DNA of 34,440 bases from a bacterium (GTDB lineage: Bacteria > Planctomycetota > Planctomycetia > Kolteriales > Kolteriaceae), in assembly GCA_019748235.1 (NCBI GenBank), contig JAIEPU010000116.1:1-34440 (forward strand), written 5' to 3'. Under the pieces are notes generated by a model. The model saw nothing but the letters and a program-made list of their open reading frames with translations, was not told the origin of the DNA and made no database searches. How positions within the stretch are numbered: position 1 is the first letter of the stretch; the number at the start of each line of letters is the position of its first letter. Below are positions 17,682-26,176 of the stretch, one piece after another. The position numbers and the translations under genes are program-made.

Positions 17682-19664
17682 ATGCGACGTCACTTGTACC
17701 TTACCATTTGCGTTCTGGTGTTTTTCGCCACCGATGGATGGACCGACGAACAAACTTGGATCGTCGCGATTGGGGTGGGAAAGAACAGCGAACCATTTGT
17801 CGATCTCCCGTGTGCGGCGGCGGATGCGGCTCTGATTCGCAGGACGTTCTACGAACGAGGACTTGTTCCCGTCTCAAGCATTCAACTCCTTTCCGATCGT
17901 GAGCCGGCTGAACGGCAACCAACAGGTGAACGGATCAAGCAAGCTCTTTCCGCTCTTGGCCAAGCAGGGGAAAGTGATCACGTCGTCGTTTATTATGCCG
18001 GCCATGGGTACCGTAACGAGCAATCAGGAAAGACCTATCTCGTCCCACAGGACGCGCGGAAGGATGATCTGGAAGCATCGTGTCTTCCTGTTTCTGATTT
18101 ACTCGCAAGCTTGCGAGCCCTCAAGTGCCGTAACAAGGTGCTCATCATTGATGCGTGTCATTCCGGTTCCACGGCCGGAGTCACTGACGGTCGTCGTTAT
18201 GGTGTGACTCGAGAAGACCTAGAAAACGAAGTGCTCGAAGCGGGTGTGTACACGCTTGTCAGTTGCCAAGCCGCTGAGGAAAGCATCGAGGGGGGGAAGA
18301 CCGGGCATGGACTTTACACCTATTGGCTAGCGCGCGGACTCGAAGGACTCGCGGATGACAATGAAGATGGAAAGGTATCGGCCGACGAAGTGAATCACTT
18401 CGCTGCCACTCGGGTGAAGAGTGCGGCCGCTCGATTGAACATTTCACAGCAGCCGGGCCGAATCGTTTCGCCGAATGTGGCTGGCGACCCCGTGCTCATC
18501 GATCTCGCGCCTGAACCGTATCGAGATGCTCTTTCGCGTCTTGGCGAATTACTACATGAGGAGGCCATGACCGCCGGCGTGAAGCGAGTCGGCATTTTTA
18601 GTTTTCTCGATGCAACGGCTCGCCCGACGGTATCGGGAGGGGAATCGATCCCCGAGAGTCCACTCGGTCAACATGCCGGTCTGTTTTTGGAAACGCGACT
18701 CAAAGAGCTTGCCGCCAAAGACTACATCGTGATTGATAGCCGTCTGTTGATGGAAGCAGCACGTGATGAGGATGCGACCCTTTTCACCAATGCGGCATCG
18801 ATCGATAAAGTCTCACAAGCAGCGGGCGGTCTTGACGCCTATGTCAGCGGTTCATTCACCTATCTTCCTTCACAGCAGAGAATTCGTTTGGTGGGACGCT
18901 TAACCCGCCGAGATAACGAAGAGTTAATCGCCTCCTCGACGAGTTCGATCCGCGCCGACGGAGTCACTGAATCGTTTGTCCGGAATCGGAGCATTGCTTT
19001 CCCGCCACCAAAGGAACCATTCTCACCAGGCACGTCGCGAAGCCTTGCGGACTCCCTCAAACCATTAGCTCTTCCGGAAGCTTCCACATCTTCGCACCCG
19101 CTTCTTGATCCCAACTTCCCCTATCGGCTTGAGGTGTGGTCGCGCGGCGCCCCGAAGAAGCTATCTCCCGGACGCGAGCCGAATGAACTAGTGGTATACG
19201 CTGAACCTAACGAAGAGTTCGAATTGCGTCTGCAAAACGGATCGGAAAAGCCCGCGTTTGTTCGCATCATGATCGACGGGAAAAACGTCCTGGGGGCCAA
19301 GATCGAGGCGGTCGATCATGCTCGGTCATGGATTTTTCCAGCGAAATCGACGAAGTCGATTCCCGGTTGGTATCGGCAAAAATCATCCGGTACGGCGGAA
19401 CAGTTCGACGTCACGCCGTTTGTGTTCATCGAACCGCCGACTCTTCGTTCTGTGAAGAGAACTTTTGGATCGAATATCGGCGATATCTCCGCGTACTTTT
19501 ACCGCGCGCGACCCATGGCCTGGGTCAACAAGCTTAGCGTGGGTGAGGTGGAATCGAAGCGATTCGTCGAAACATTTCCAAAGACCGAGCTTGGCGGGCT
19601 TTGTCTTGCTGAACCATTGGCTGCTATTCACATTCGATACGTTCGCGAGCAACCGACCGAATGA
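17682..19664 (+). CDS. Secreted caspase-like peptidase (C14 family) with two additional domains
   Basis: About 660 aa. The signal peptide is RRHLYLTICVLVFFATDGW; ATG 17682 fits it best, though the frame is open to 17637. The caspase domain runs to ~18500: IVAIGVGKNSE, catalytic His in YYAGHGY (18003), catalytic Cys in IIDACHSGS (18156) and YTLVSCQAAEES. A perfect EF-hand-type loop D-x-N-x-D-G-x-V-S-x-x-E lies at 18354-18389, suggesting calcium control. An FlgO/CsgG-like domain follows (~18580-18950: VGIFSFLDA, GLFLETRLKELAAKDYIVID, AYVSGSFTYL), then a beta domain (~19110-19520). Both have counterparts in the divergent gene at 15939. The signal peptide places it outside the cytoplasm, unlike caspases used in phage defence. 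Substrate unknown. Confidence 0.87.
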   Translation: MRRHLYLTICVLVFFATDGWTDEQTWIVAIGVGKNSEPFVDLPCAAADAALIRRTFYERGLVPVSSIQLLSDREPAERQPTGERIKQALSALGQAGESDHVVVYYAGHGYRNEQSGKTYLVPQDARKDDLEASCLPVSDLLASLRALKCRNKVLIIDACHSGSTAGVTDGRRYGVTREDLENEVLEAGVYTLVSCQAAEESIEGGKTGHGLYTYWLARGLEGLADDNEDGKVSADEVNHFAATRVKSAAARLNISQQPGRIVSPNVAGDPVLIDLAPEPYRDALSRLGELLHEEAMTAGVKRVGIFSFLDATARPTVSGGESIPESPLGQHAGLFLETRLKELAAKDYIVIDSRLLMEAARDEDATLFTNAASIDKVSQAAGGLDAYVSGSFTYLPSQQRIRLVGRLTRRDNEELIASSTSSIRADGVTESFVRNRSIAFPPPKEPFSPGTSRSLADSLKPLALPEASTSSHPLLDPNFPYRLEVWSRGAPKKLSPGREPNELVVYAEPNEEFELRLQNGSEKPAFVRIMIDGKNVLGAKIEAVDHARSWIFPAKSTKSIPGWYRQKSSGTAEQFDVTPFVFIEPPTLRSVKRTFGSNIGDISAYFYRARPMAWVNKLSVGEVESKRFVETFPKTELGGLCLAEPLAAIHIRYVREQPTE

Positions 19665-19754
19665 ACGGGGCGGAGCGACGCCACGCAGAACGAAGAGACT
19701 TCTCTGCTGAACGCGAGTTGCCTCTTCGAGTGGTCGGCTTTTTGGATTAAGACA

Positions 19755-20435
19755 CTACTTCAGCTCTTGAAGGGTGATGTTTCGCCAACGAACTTCGAGA
19801 GGCGTGGTCTTATCACCGACACCATGGACCTGTAGCGCAATGAAGCCCGTGGGAGTCATGTTGTCTTTCAAGTCGGCCGCCGGGATGTCGTTCAGCCAAG
19901 TTTTGATCGAATCGCCACGGCACTCGACGCGGAACTTATTCCACTCGTTCTGACGAAACGCTTTGCGGGCGGGCTCATTATTCTTCAAGTCGTTTAGCCA
20001 ACCGCGTCTTCCTTCATCGTAGATGCCGCCAGTCCAGGCGCGATCAGAGGGATCGATTTCGACTTGGTATCCGTGAACTCTGCCCGGTGGAATGGGATGA
20101 GGTATGCCGTTACGAAGCGCTACCTTGGGTTTGTCGAAGCATTCACTTCGGATTTGGACTCCCGAATTAAGCGCGGGGTCGACTTTGAATTCGAGTTCGA
20201 GAATGAAATCCGAATAGTTCTTATCTGTGCAGAGAAATGAGTTACCGGTTTTGGGAACGCTGGTGCCCACGATGACTCCATCTTCGACTCGATACTTGGC
20301 TTTACCACCTTTCTGTGTCCAGCCGTCAAGCGACTTGCCGTCGAAGAGAGAGACTTTGGCGGCATCTTCAGCGAGACCGTTTTCTACCACTAAGGTGAGA
20401 GTTGCCAGAGAAAGTAAAATCAGATGGCGCACCAC
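19755..20435 (-). CDS. DUF1080 / 3-keto-disaccharide hydrolase-domain secreted protein
   Basis: 226 aa with a signal peptide (RHLILLSLATLTLVVENGLAE) followed by one complete concanavalin-like DUF1080 domain: SLFDGKSLDGWTQKGG, YRVEDGVIVG, FLCTDKNYSDFILELEFK, NSGVQIRS, VHGYQVEIDPS, GGIYDEGRRGWL, WNKFRVECRGDSIKTWLN and GFIALQVHG, which are all the usual blocks. The family acts on carbohydrates and is highly expanded in planctomycetes. The start is one of two consecutive GTG codons (20435, 20432), preceded by AGAGGGGGAC. It stands alone, divergent from the gene at 20611, and converges with the caspase gene. Confidence 0.93.
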   Translation of the reverse strand: MVRHLILLSLATLTLVVENGLAEDAAKVSLFDGKSLDGWTQKGGKAKYRVEDGVIVGTSVPKTGNSFLCTDKNYSDFILELEFKVDPALNSGVQIRSECFDKPKVALRNGIPHPIPPGRVHGYQVEIDPSDRAWTGGIYDEGRRGWLNDLKNNEPARKAFRQNEWNKFRVECRGDSIKTWLNDIPAADLKDNMTPTGFIALQVHGVGDKTTPLEVRWRNITLQELK

Positions 20436-20610
20436 AGTCCCCCTCTTTAAAAATACCTCATGGAGTCGTGATCGATAACTCCCCTGCTATCACGATAACG
20501 GGTGCATCTCAGCCGCGACATAACTTGCCCGAAAAATCGGTAAGTACGGCTCAAGACGGTTTAGAATAGGGCCGTCGCTGGATCAATACGAACCCTGATG
20601 AGCCGGATAC

Positions 20611-22260
20611 ATGAGCGAAATTCTGAATGAGGACGCTATCTTTCCTCACCTTAGCGATGAGGAGATCTCGTGCCTGCGGGGTGTTGCCACTCCTCGCTCC
20701 TATGACGACGGCCAGATTCTCTTTCAAGCGGGCGACGCTGCGATTGATTTGATCGTCGTTGAGTCGGGAGCGATCGAGATTACCAACCCGACAAATGATC
20801 ATCGAGTTATCGCGGTTCATCATCCGGGAGGATTTGCTGGCGACATCGATCTGCTCACTGGACGGCCGGTGATCGTAACCGCGCGAGCCTTGGGTGAGAC
20901 GCACGTCCTGCAATTGCCGTCACGTCAAATTCGCGCGTTTTTGAACCGTGTTCCAAGCCTCGGTGAGAAATTGATGACGGCATTCACTCTCCGGCGGGAA
21001 ATACTCTCGCGGAGCGGAACTCTTGGACTTAGAGTCATCGGGCCGGGGCATTGCAAAGACACAAACCTAGTTCGCGAGTTCCTTCACAAGAACTTCGTCC
21101 CGTTCGTGTGGTTTGACCCGGACACTCAGGAGGGGAAGGAACACTTCGAGAGGATCGGCTCGCCGAAACGAACCCCGGCCATCGAGTGTGGCAATGGTCA
21201 AGTGCTGCTCGACCCCAACCTGCGCGAGCTGGCTCAAGAGGCCGGAATCTGGAGTCAATGTCCCGAGCGCGAAGTCGATCTGGCAATCGTCGGAGCAGGT
21301 CCTGCTGGAATTACCACGGCCGTCTATGCGGCTTCGGAAGGCCTCTCCACACTGGTGATCGATCGTATGGGGCCGGGCGGACAAGCAGGGGGATCGTCGC
21401 GGATCGAAAACTTCATCGGTTTTCCGGCGGGCCTAAGTGGAACCGAACTTGCCACGCGCGGCGTTCTTCAAATGCTGAAATTCGGCGCTCAGATGGTCGC
21501 ACCCGTCACCGTGGAACAGATATCGCTCGCCGAACATCCTTACGGGCGTCACACGCTTCACTTGGATTGCGGAGCAAAGATTCACAGCCATGTCGTGTTA
21601 ATTGCAACTGGTGTCCGGTGGCGTCGACTCGAAGCCAATGGAGCCGCGAAATTCGAACGGGCAGGCATCTATTACGCGTGTACCGCCGTCGAGGCTTCTC
21701 TGTACGATGGAACGGATGTCGTCGTCGTCGGAGCGGGGAACTCCGCTGGGCAGGCGGTCATGTTTCTTGCGGAATGTTGCCGAACACGTCGTGTGCACAT
21801 GGTGATCCGCCGAACGCTTGGGCCAGGCATGTCCTCTTACTTGGCCCAGCGGATTCGTTCGACGGCGAATGTCGTCTTACATGAACATTCCGAGGTAACC
21901 GCCGTGGAAGGAGCCACGCGGATCGACCAAATCCGACGTCGAAACAATGAGACGGGAGAGGAAAAGAACATCGAGTGCTCCGCCGTCTTTGTTTTCATCG
22001 GCGCTGAGCCGTCAGCCGAGTGGATTCCCTCCACCATCCTTCGTGATTCCAGCGGCTATCTATTGACGGGAACGGATGCATCTAGTTCGGGAGCTTGGCC
22101 GCTGAAGAATCGTTCTCCTTGCCCGCTTGAAACGACAGTGCCGGGCATTCTTGCCGCGGGAGATGTTCGATCTGGCTCGACGAAAAGGGTCGGATTCGCC
22201 GTGGGAGACGGTTCTCTTGCCGTGACATGCACGCATCGCCTGTTGTCACTACGTGAATGA
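20611..22260 (+). CDS. cNMP-binding domain / thioredoxin-reductase-like flavoprotein fusion
   Basis: 549 aa. Residues ~1-130 form a cyclic-nucleotide-binding (Crp/Fnr) beta barrel (ILFQAGDAAIDLIVVESGAI, GGFAGDIDLLTGRPVIVTA) without the HTH domain, so it is not a transcription factor. Residues ~140-215 resemble a thioredoxin/glutaredoxin fold with a single Cys (GPGHCKDTNLVREFL). Residues ~224-549 are a thioredoxin-reductase-like FAD/NAD(P)H enzyme: AIVGAGPAGITTAVYA, GPGGQAGGSSRIENFIGFP, VVVGAGNSAGQAVMFL and GILAAGDVRSGSTKRVGFA. The position of the CxxC redox pair reads YYACTAVEA, so only one Cys remains and classical Trx reduction is unlikely. This three-part architecture is a known bacterial fusion class. 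Possible operon with the MBL-fold gene 50 bp downstream. Confidence 0.9.
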   Translation: MSEILNEDAIFPHLSDEEISCLRGVATPRSYDDGQILFQAGDAAIDLIVVESGAIEITNPTNDHRVIAVHHPGGFAGDIDLLTGRPVIVTARALGETHVLQLPSRQIRAFLNRVPSLGEKLMTAFTLRREILSRSGTLGLRVIGPGHCKDTNLVREFLHKNFVPFVWFDPDTQEGKEHFERIGSPKRTPAIECGNGQVLLDPNLRELAQEAGIWSQCPEREVDLAIVGAGPAGITTAVYAASEGLSTLVIDRMGPGGQAGGSSRIENFIGFPAGLSGTELATRGVLQMLKFGAQMVAPVTVEQISLAEHPYGRHTLHLDCGAKIHSHVVLIATGVRWRRLEANGAAKFERAGIYYACTAVEASLYDGTDVVVVGAGNSAGQAVMFLAECCRTRRVHMVIRRTLGPGMSSYLAQRIRSTANVVLHEHSEVTAVEGATRIDQIRRRNNETGEEKNIECSAVFVFIGAEPSAEWIPSTILRDSSGYLLTGTDASSSGAWPLKNRSPCPLETTVPGILAAGDVRSGSTKRVGFAVGDGSLAVTCTHRLLSLRE

Positions 22261-22310
22261 TAAATTCCTCTCGATGCGGTAATTCACTTTCGAAAGGGGA
22301 GAGATCGGTC

Positions 22311-22970
22311 ATGCGTGAAGTCGCACCTGGAGTCTGGCAGCTTTCCGGGTTTCCACCGAATGCCATCAATCTCTTCCTGGTAGGCGACATACTGATCGAT
22401 GCGGCCACGCGGTTGGCCGAACGGCGAGTCTTCCCACAACTCGAGGGAAGGAAGATCACGGCGCTCGCGCTCACGCATGCGCATCCCGATCATCAAGGTC
22501 TGGCGAAATGCATTCGAGAGCGGATGGGAGTGCCCGTCTGTTGTCCTGAGAAAGACGTTCCCATCATGGAGGGACGGGAACGGATGCAACCAGACACCGC
22601 GATGACTCGCTTTTCCACGCGGATATGGGCAGGGCCACCTTGCCCTGTGGACCGGGTATTACGCGAGGGAGATGAAATCGCCGGATTTCAAGTCGTTGAC
22701 GCTCCTGGTCACACTCCCGGACATGTCATCTATTTTCGACGACAGGATCGGGTCGCAATTGTTGGTGATGTGCTCAATGGGATGAATTTGCTCACTACTT
22801 GGCCTGGGCTCCATGAACCCCCGCCGTTCTTCACCTGGGACATTGCCTCCAACCGTCGATCGATACGAAAGCTGGCCGCTTTGGAACCAGAAGTTCTTTT
22901 GTTCGGTCACGGGCCACCCTGTCGCGATCCACGAAAACTGCAGAAGTTGGTCGAGCGCTTGCCGCACTAA
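22311..22970 (+). CDS. MBL-fold metallo-hydrolase
   Basis: 219 aa. The metallo-beta-lactamase metal motif THAHPDHQG (H-x-H-x-D-H) is present, followed by DAPGHTPGHVIYF (third histidine), IVGDVLNG (bridging Asp) and FGHGPP (last His), so both zinc sites appear complete. This build is typical of glyoxalase II-like hydrolases of unassigned substrate. Start chosen at 22311 because AAAGGGGAGAG lies just upstream; the frame also contains ATG 22257, which would overlap the previous stop but add 18 unconserved residues. Probably cotranscribed with the flavoprotein at 20611, so a thiol or redox-linked substrate is possible (inference). Confidence 0.9.
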   Translation: MREVAPGVWQLSGFPPNAINLFLVGDILIDAATRLAERRVFPQLEGRKITALALTHAHPDHQGLAKCIRERMGVPVCCPEKDVPIMEGRERMQPDTAMTRFSTRIWAGPPCPVDRVLREGDEIAGFQVVDAPGHTPGHVIYFRRQDRVAIVGDVLNGMNLLTTWPGLHEPPPFFTWDIASNRRSIRKLAALEPEVLLFGHGPPCRDPRKLQKLVERLPH

Positions 22971-23070
22971 ATAGTAGTGGAAACCATTGAATCAATCGAC
23001 GAGTATGATCCTTCGGTGCAATTCTCGGCGATCATTCGTTTTCGCCCAGGGGTTGGTCAGGAGTAATGGA

Positions 23071-24417
23071 ATGATTTCTGTCGTGCTTGCACTTTCGTTT
23101 TTGGCAGGTGAGGGAGTGGATCAATCCGCTCCTCCCATCTTGAAGTTTCTCGATGGTCGCCGACCTATCAGCGAGCAAGCAAAGACTCCCCCTGTTGAGT
23201 GGACCGCGGACCAAAATGTCGCGTGGCAGACACCCATTGAAGGATTGGCATGGTCATCGCCGCTCGTGATTGGAAAGCGTGTATTCCTGACGACCTGCGT
23301 GAACACGGGGAAGGATCGCGAGCCTCAAAAAGGGCTCTATCTCAATGACCTGGATGCAAGAAAGTATCTGCCGATCAAAGATGTCCATCGCTGGAAGGTT
23401 CTCTGTCTCGATCTGGTGACAGGAACGATCGTTTGGGAAAAGATCGCGCATGAAGCTGTTCCACCCAAACCCCATCACCTGAAGAACACACTTGCTTCGG
23501 AAACGCCGTGCAGTGACGGCAAGCATATCTACGCATGTTTCGGGAATATCGGCCTCTATTGCTATAGTCTCGATGGTGAATTGGTTTGGAAACATATGTT
23601 CGCGCCCCGCGAAACCAAACTCGGATGGGGAACATCGCAGTCTCCTATTATCTATCAGGGTATTATTTATCAATGCCTCGATAATGAAGAGGATTCTCGA
23701 TTATGGGCTTTCGACGCTAATACGGGAAAAGTTCTTTGGGACATCAAGCGAGAAGAGCCTACGAATTACTCGACGCCTTTTATTTGGAAAACGCCCAACC
23801 GCACCGAGTTGATTGTGTCGGGAATCAACTGGTGTCAGTCCTATGACACCGGAGGAAAGCCTCTTTGGAAGATTAAGGGCAGGTCCATACTGGCGATTCC
23901 GACCCCGTTTGAACATGACGGCTTGCTGTATGTAACCTCAGGGCATGTCGCTTGGGGCGAAAATCCCATCTATTGCATTAAACCCGGAGCTGCGGGGGAT
24001 ATTTCACCTGCCGAAAAGGGACCATTACCCACGGCACTGGAGTGGCATCAAGCGACAGGTGGGCCGTATCATCCGACGCCGATCATCGTGGATGACATCC
24101 TCTATATCCTGCTCGATCGTGGATTCATGTCAGCTTACAACGCGAAGACGGGCGAACCGATTTATGTGAAGAAGAGAATTCCCAATGGCCGGGCATTCAC
24201 TAGCTCTCCGTGGACGTACGCGGGTCGAATCTTTGCCGTGAACGAAGACGGCGTTACCTACGTTTTTGAAACGGGGCCCAAGTTCAAAATCGAGCGCACC
24301 AATCCCTTGAAGGAAGAGGATATGTGCATGGCGACGCCAGTAGTGGTGGGAGATAGACTTCTCATTCGCACCTCAGCGAGTCTGTACTGCATTCAGTCAA
24401 AGCCGAAGAAGTCATAA
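23071..24417 (+). CDS. Secreted PQQ-like beta-propeller repeat protein
   Basis: About 448 aa. AGGAG at 23059-23063 and a short signal peptide (MISVVLALSFLAGEG) point to ATG 23071; the frame is open to 22987. The body is a series of PQQ-like (BamB-type) blades, each with the strand pattern W-x-x-P-x-x-G-x-x-x-S-x-P plus dG-x-x-Y/F and L-D-x-x-T-G-x-x-x-W: VLCLDLVTGTIVWEK, LYCYSLDGELVWKHMF, LWAFDANTGKVLWDIK, MSAYNAKTGEPIYVKK. Quinoprotein catalytic residues are not evident, so it is more likely a structural propeller than a dehydrogenase. A very common planctomycete secreted family. Followed 71 bp later by the sulfatase gene. Confidence 0.88.
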   Translation: MISVVLALSFLAGEGVDQSAPPILKFLDGRRPISEQAKTPPVEWTADQNVAWQTPIEGLAWSSPLVIGKRVFLTTCVNTGKDREPQKGLYLNDLDARKYLPIKDVHRWKVLCLDLVTGTIVWEKIAHEAVPPKPHHLKNTLASETPCSDGKHIYACFGNIGLYCYSLDGELVWKHMFAPRETKLGWGTSQSPIIYQGIIYQCLDNEEDSRLWAFDANTGKVLWDIKREEPTNYSTPFIWKTPNRTELIVSGINWCQSYDTGGKPLWKIKGRSILAIPTPFEHDGLLYVTSGHVAWGENPIYCIKPGAAGDISPAEKGPLPTALEWHQATGGPYHPTPIIVDDILYILLDRGFMSAYNAKTGEPIYVKKRIPNGRAFTSSPWTYAGRIFAVNEDGVTYVFETGPKFKIERTNPLKEEDMCMATPVVVGDRLLIRTSASLYCIQSKPKKS

Positions 24418-24488
24418 TCATTGGAGCTGATGCACAGACAAGGTAAGCTCGGGATACAATTTCGATAACGACAATATCGGCGGGACCA

Positions 24489-26073
24489 ATGGTGTATGCC
24501 ACTCGCGTGCTGCTAGTCACATTCGTATGCTCGATCGGAGCATCGGAGCATCGGAGCATCGGAGGCGGCCGCGCTCCCCAACATCGTTCTCATCCTAGCG
24601 GATGATCTCGGTTACGGCGACGTTCATTGTTACAATCCAGAACGCTGCAAGATCCCCACTCCCAACATCGACCGCTTGGCTGCGGAGGGAATGCGATTTA
24701 CCGACGCTCACTCCTCCTCCGCCGTTTGCTCCCCCACTCGGTACAGCATTCTGACCGGACGTTATCATTGGCGATCTCGGCTCCAAAAAGGAATAGTGAA
24801 TGTGTGGGAGCCGCCTTTGATTGCGGCCGATCGCCTCACGATTCCAGCCCTTCTCAAGCGACGTGATTATCACACATCATGTATCGGAAAGTGGCATTTG
24901 GGTTGGGATTGGCCCTTTAGTGAGAAGGAATTCAAACGCCTCAAAGAAGTGGCTTCAAAAATAAAAGCAGATCAAATACCGACTGAGGCGGACATTAAAA
25001 CTTGGAATAAAGTCTTCAGCGAAACGATCAGAGGAGGTCCAACGACACGCGGCTTTGATACGTACTTTGGTACCGACATTCCAAATTGGCCACCGTTTTG
25101 TTTCATCGAGAACGATCGCACGTTGGGAGTACCGTCGGCGTATCTTCCTGCTCGACTCTTTCGTGATAACCAAGCAAGTCTGCAAGGACCTGCCTTACAG
25201 GGCTGGTCACTGGAGAAGATTCTTCCGACGCTCGGCGATCATGCGTGTGAATATGTCGCCGCTAACTTGAAACGGAAGGAGCCATTCTTCCTCTATCTTC
25301 CGCTGACGTCACCTCACACTCCACTCGCCGTCAATGCGGAGTGGAAAGGAAAGAGCCATCTTAATCCGTATGCGGATTTCGTCATGGAGACAGACGGACT
25401 GGTTGGGCGAATCCTCACGGCCATTGAGTCAAATGGTGGAGCAGACAATACCATTGTTATTTTCACGAGCGACAACGGGTGTGCACCTTATATCGGTGCT
25501 AAGTTCTTAGAGACGATGGGGCATTTTCCGAGTGGTCCCTTTCGAGGATATAAGGCCGATGCTTTCGAAGGTGGGCATCGCATTCCCTTCATCATCCGCT
25601 GGCCCGGTACGGTGACAGCCGCGAGTGTTTGTTCCCAAACGGTTTGCTCCGTTGATTTGATGGCGACCCTGGCAGAAATCGTGGGGGCTTCGATTCCTAC
25701 CAATGCCGCCGAGGATAGCATCAGCATCGTTCCTTTACTGAAAGGGGAGGGGCGACCGATTCGTGAAAGCCTCGTGCATCAATCAATTGACGGAGTCTTC
25801 GCGATTCGCAAAGGTGATTGGAAGCTCATCTTGGGCCCAGGTTCCGGCGGATGGAGCGAACCGCGCGACCACTCTCCGGCAGCGAACGCTTTGCCTCAAA
25901 AGCAACTCTACAACCTTAGAGATGACCTCGCGGAGAAAAAGAATGTAATTGATGTGCATGCCAATGTCGCCGTGGAAATGGGTGCGTTGTTAGACAAGTT
26001 AATTGACGACGGACGTAGCACTCCTGGCCCGCGACAAAAGAACGACGTCACACCTGTCGTCGAGAAGAATTGA
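24489..26073 (+). CDS. Sulfatase, currently out of frame at an 8-bp repeat (candidate phase-variable gene)
   Basis: The mature part (open from 24517, stop 26073) is a complete formylglycine sulfatase: NIVLILADDLGYGD, the modification motif CSPTR with Cys at 24727, GKWHLG, FLYLPLTSPHTPL, FTSDNGC, GYKADAFEGGHRIPFI. These are precisely the residues missing from the paralogue at 3156. It has no start codon in that frame after a stop at 24514-24516; the first TTG (24676) lies inside the domain. A signal peptide, MVYATRVLLVTFVCSIGAS, is encoded from ATG 24489 in another frame, which terminates at 24603-24605. The frames are separated by a tandem repeat at 24534-24564. Losing two 8-bp units, or gaining one, joins them; losing two gives GASEAAALPNIV. 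Substrate would be a sulfated polysaccharide or ester. Confidence 0.85.
24534..24564. repeat. 8-bp tandem repeat ATCGGAGC, 3.9 copies
   Basis: Three perfect units (24534-24541, 24542-24549, 24550-24557) and a fourth matching 7 of 8 bases (24558-24564, then G). The unit length is not a multiple of three, so each gain or loss changes frame. It lies exactly between the signal peptide and mature part of the sulfatase gene. Confidence 0.95.
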
Positions 26074-26176
26074 CCTTTACGCTCAGCGGATGATCACGGG
26101 CGACTGACTGTTACGAAAGTGTGACAGCTATTCGGTGGCGAATCGATTACTCTGCGATTCAAACACTAGGTGAATC

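Noticed and set aside
17682..19664. Caspase gene as part of a CBASS or CRISPR-type defence system
   Set aside because: The protein has a signal peptide and no nearby cyclase, Cas or sensor genes; extracytoplasmic role is more likely.
24676..26073. Sulfatase starting at TTG 24676
   Set aside because: This would remove the signal peptide and the N-terminal metal-binding Asp pair, which are visible upstream in the same frame.
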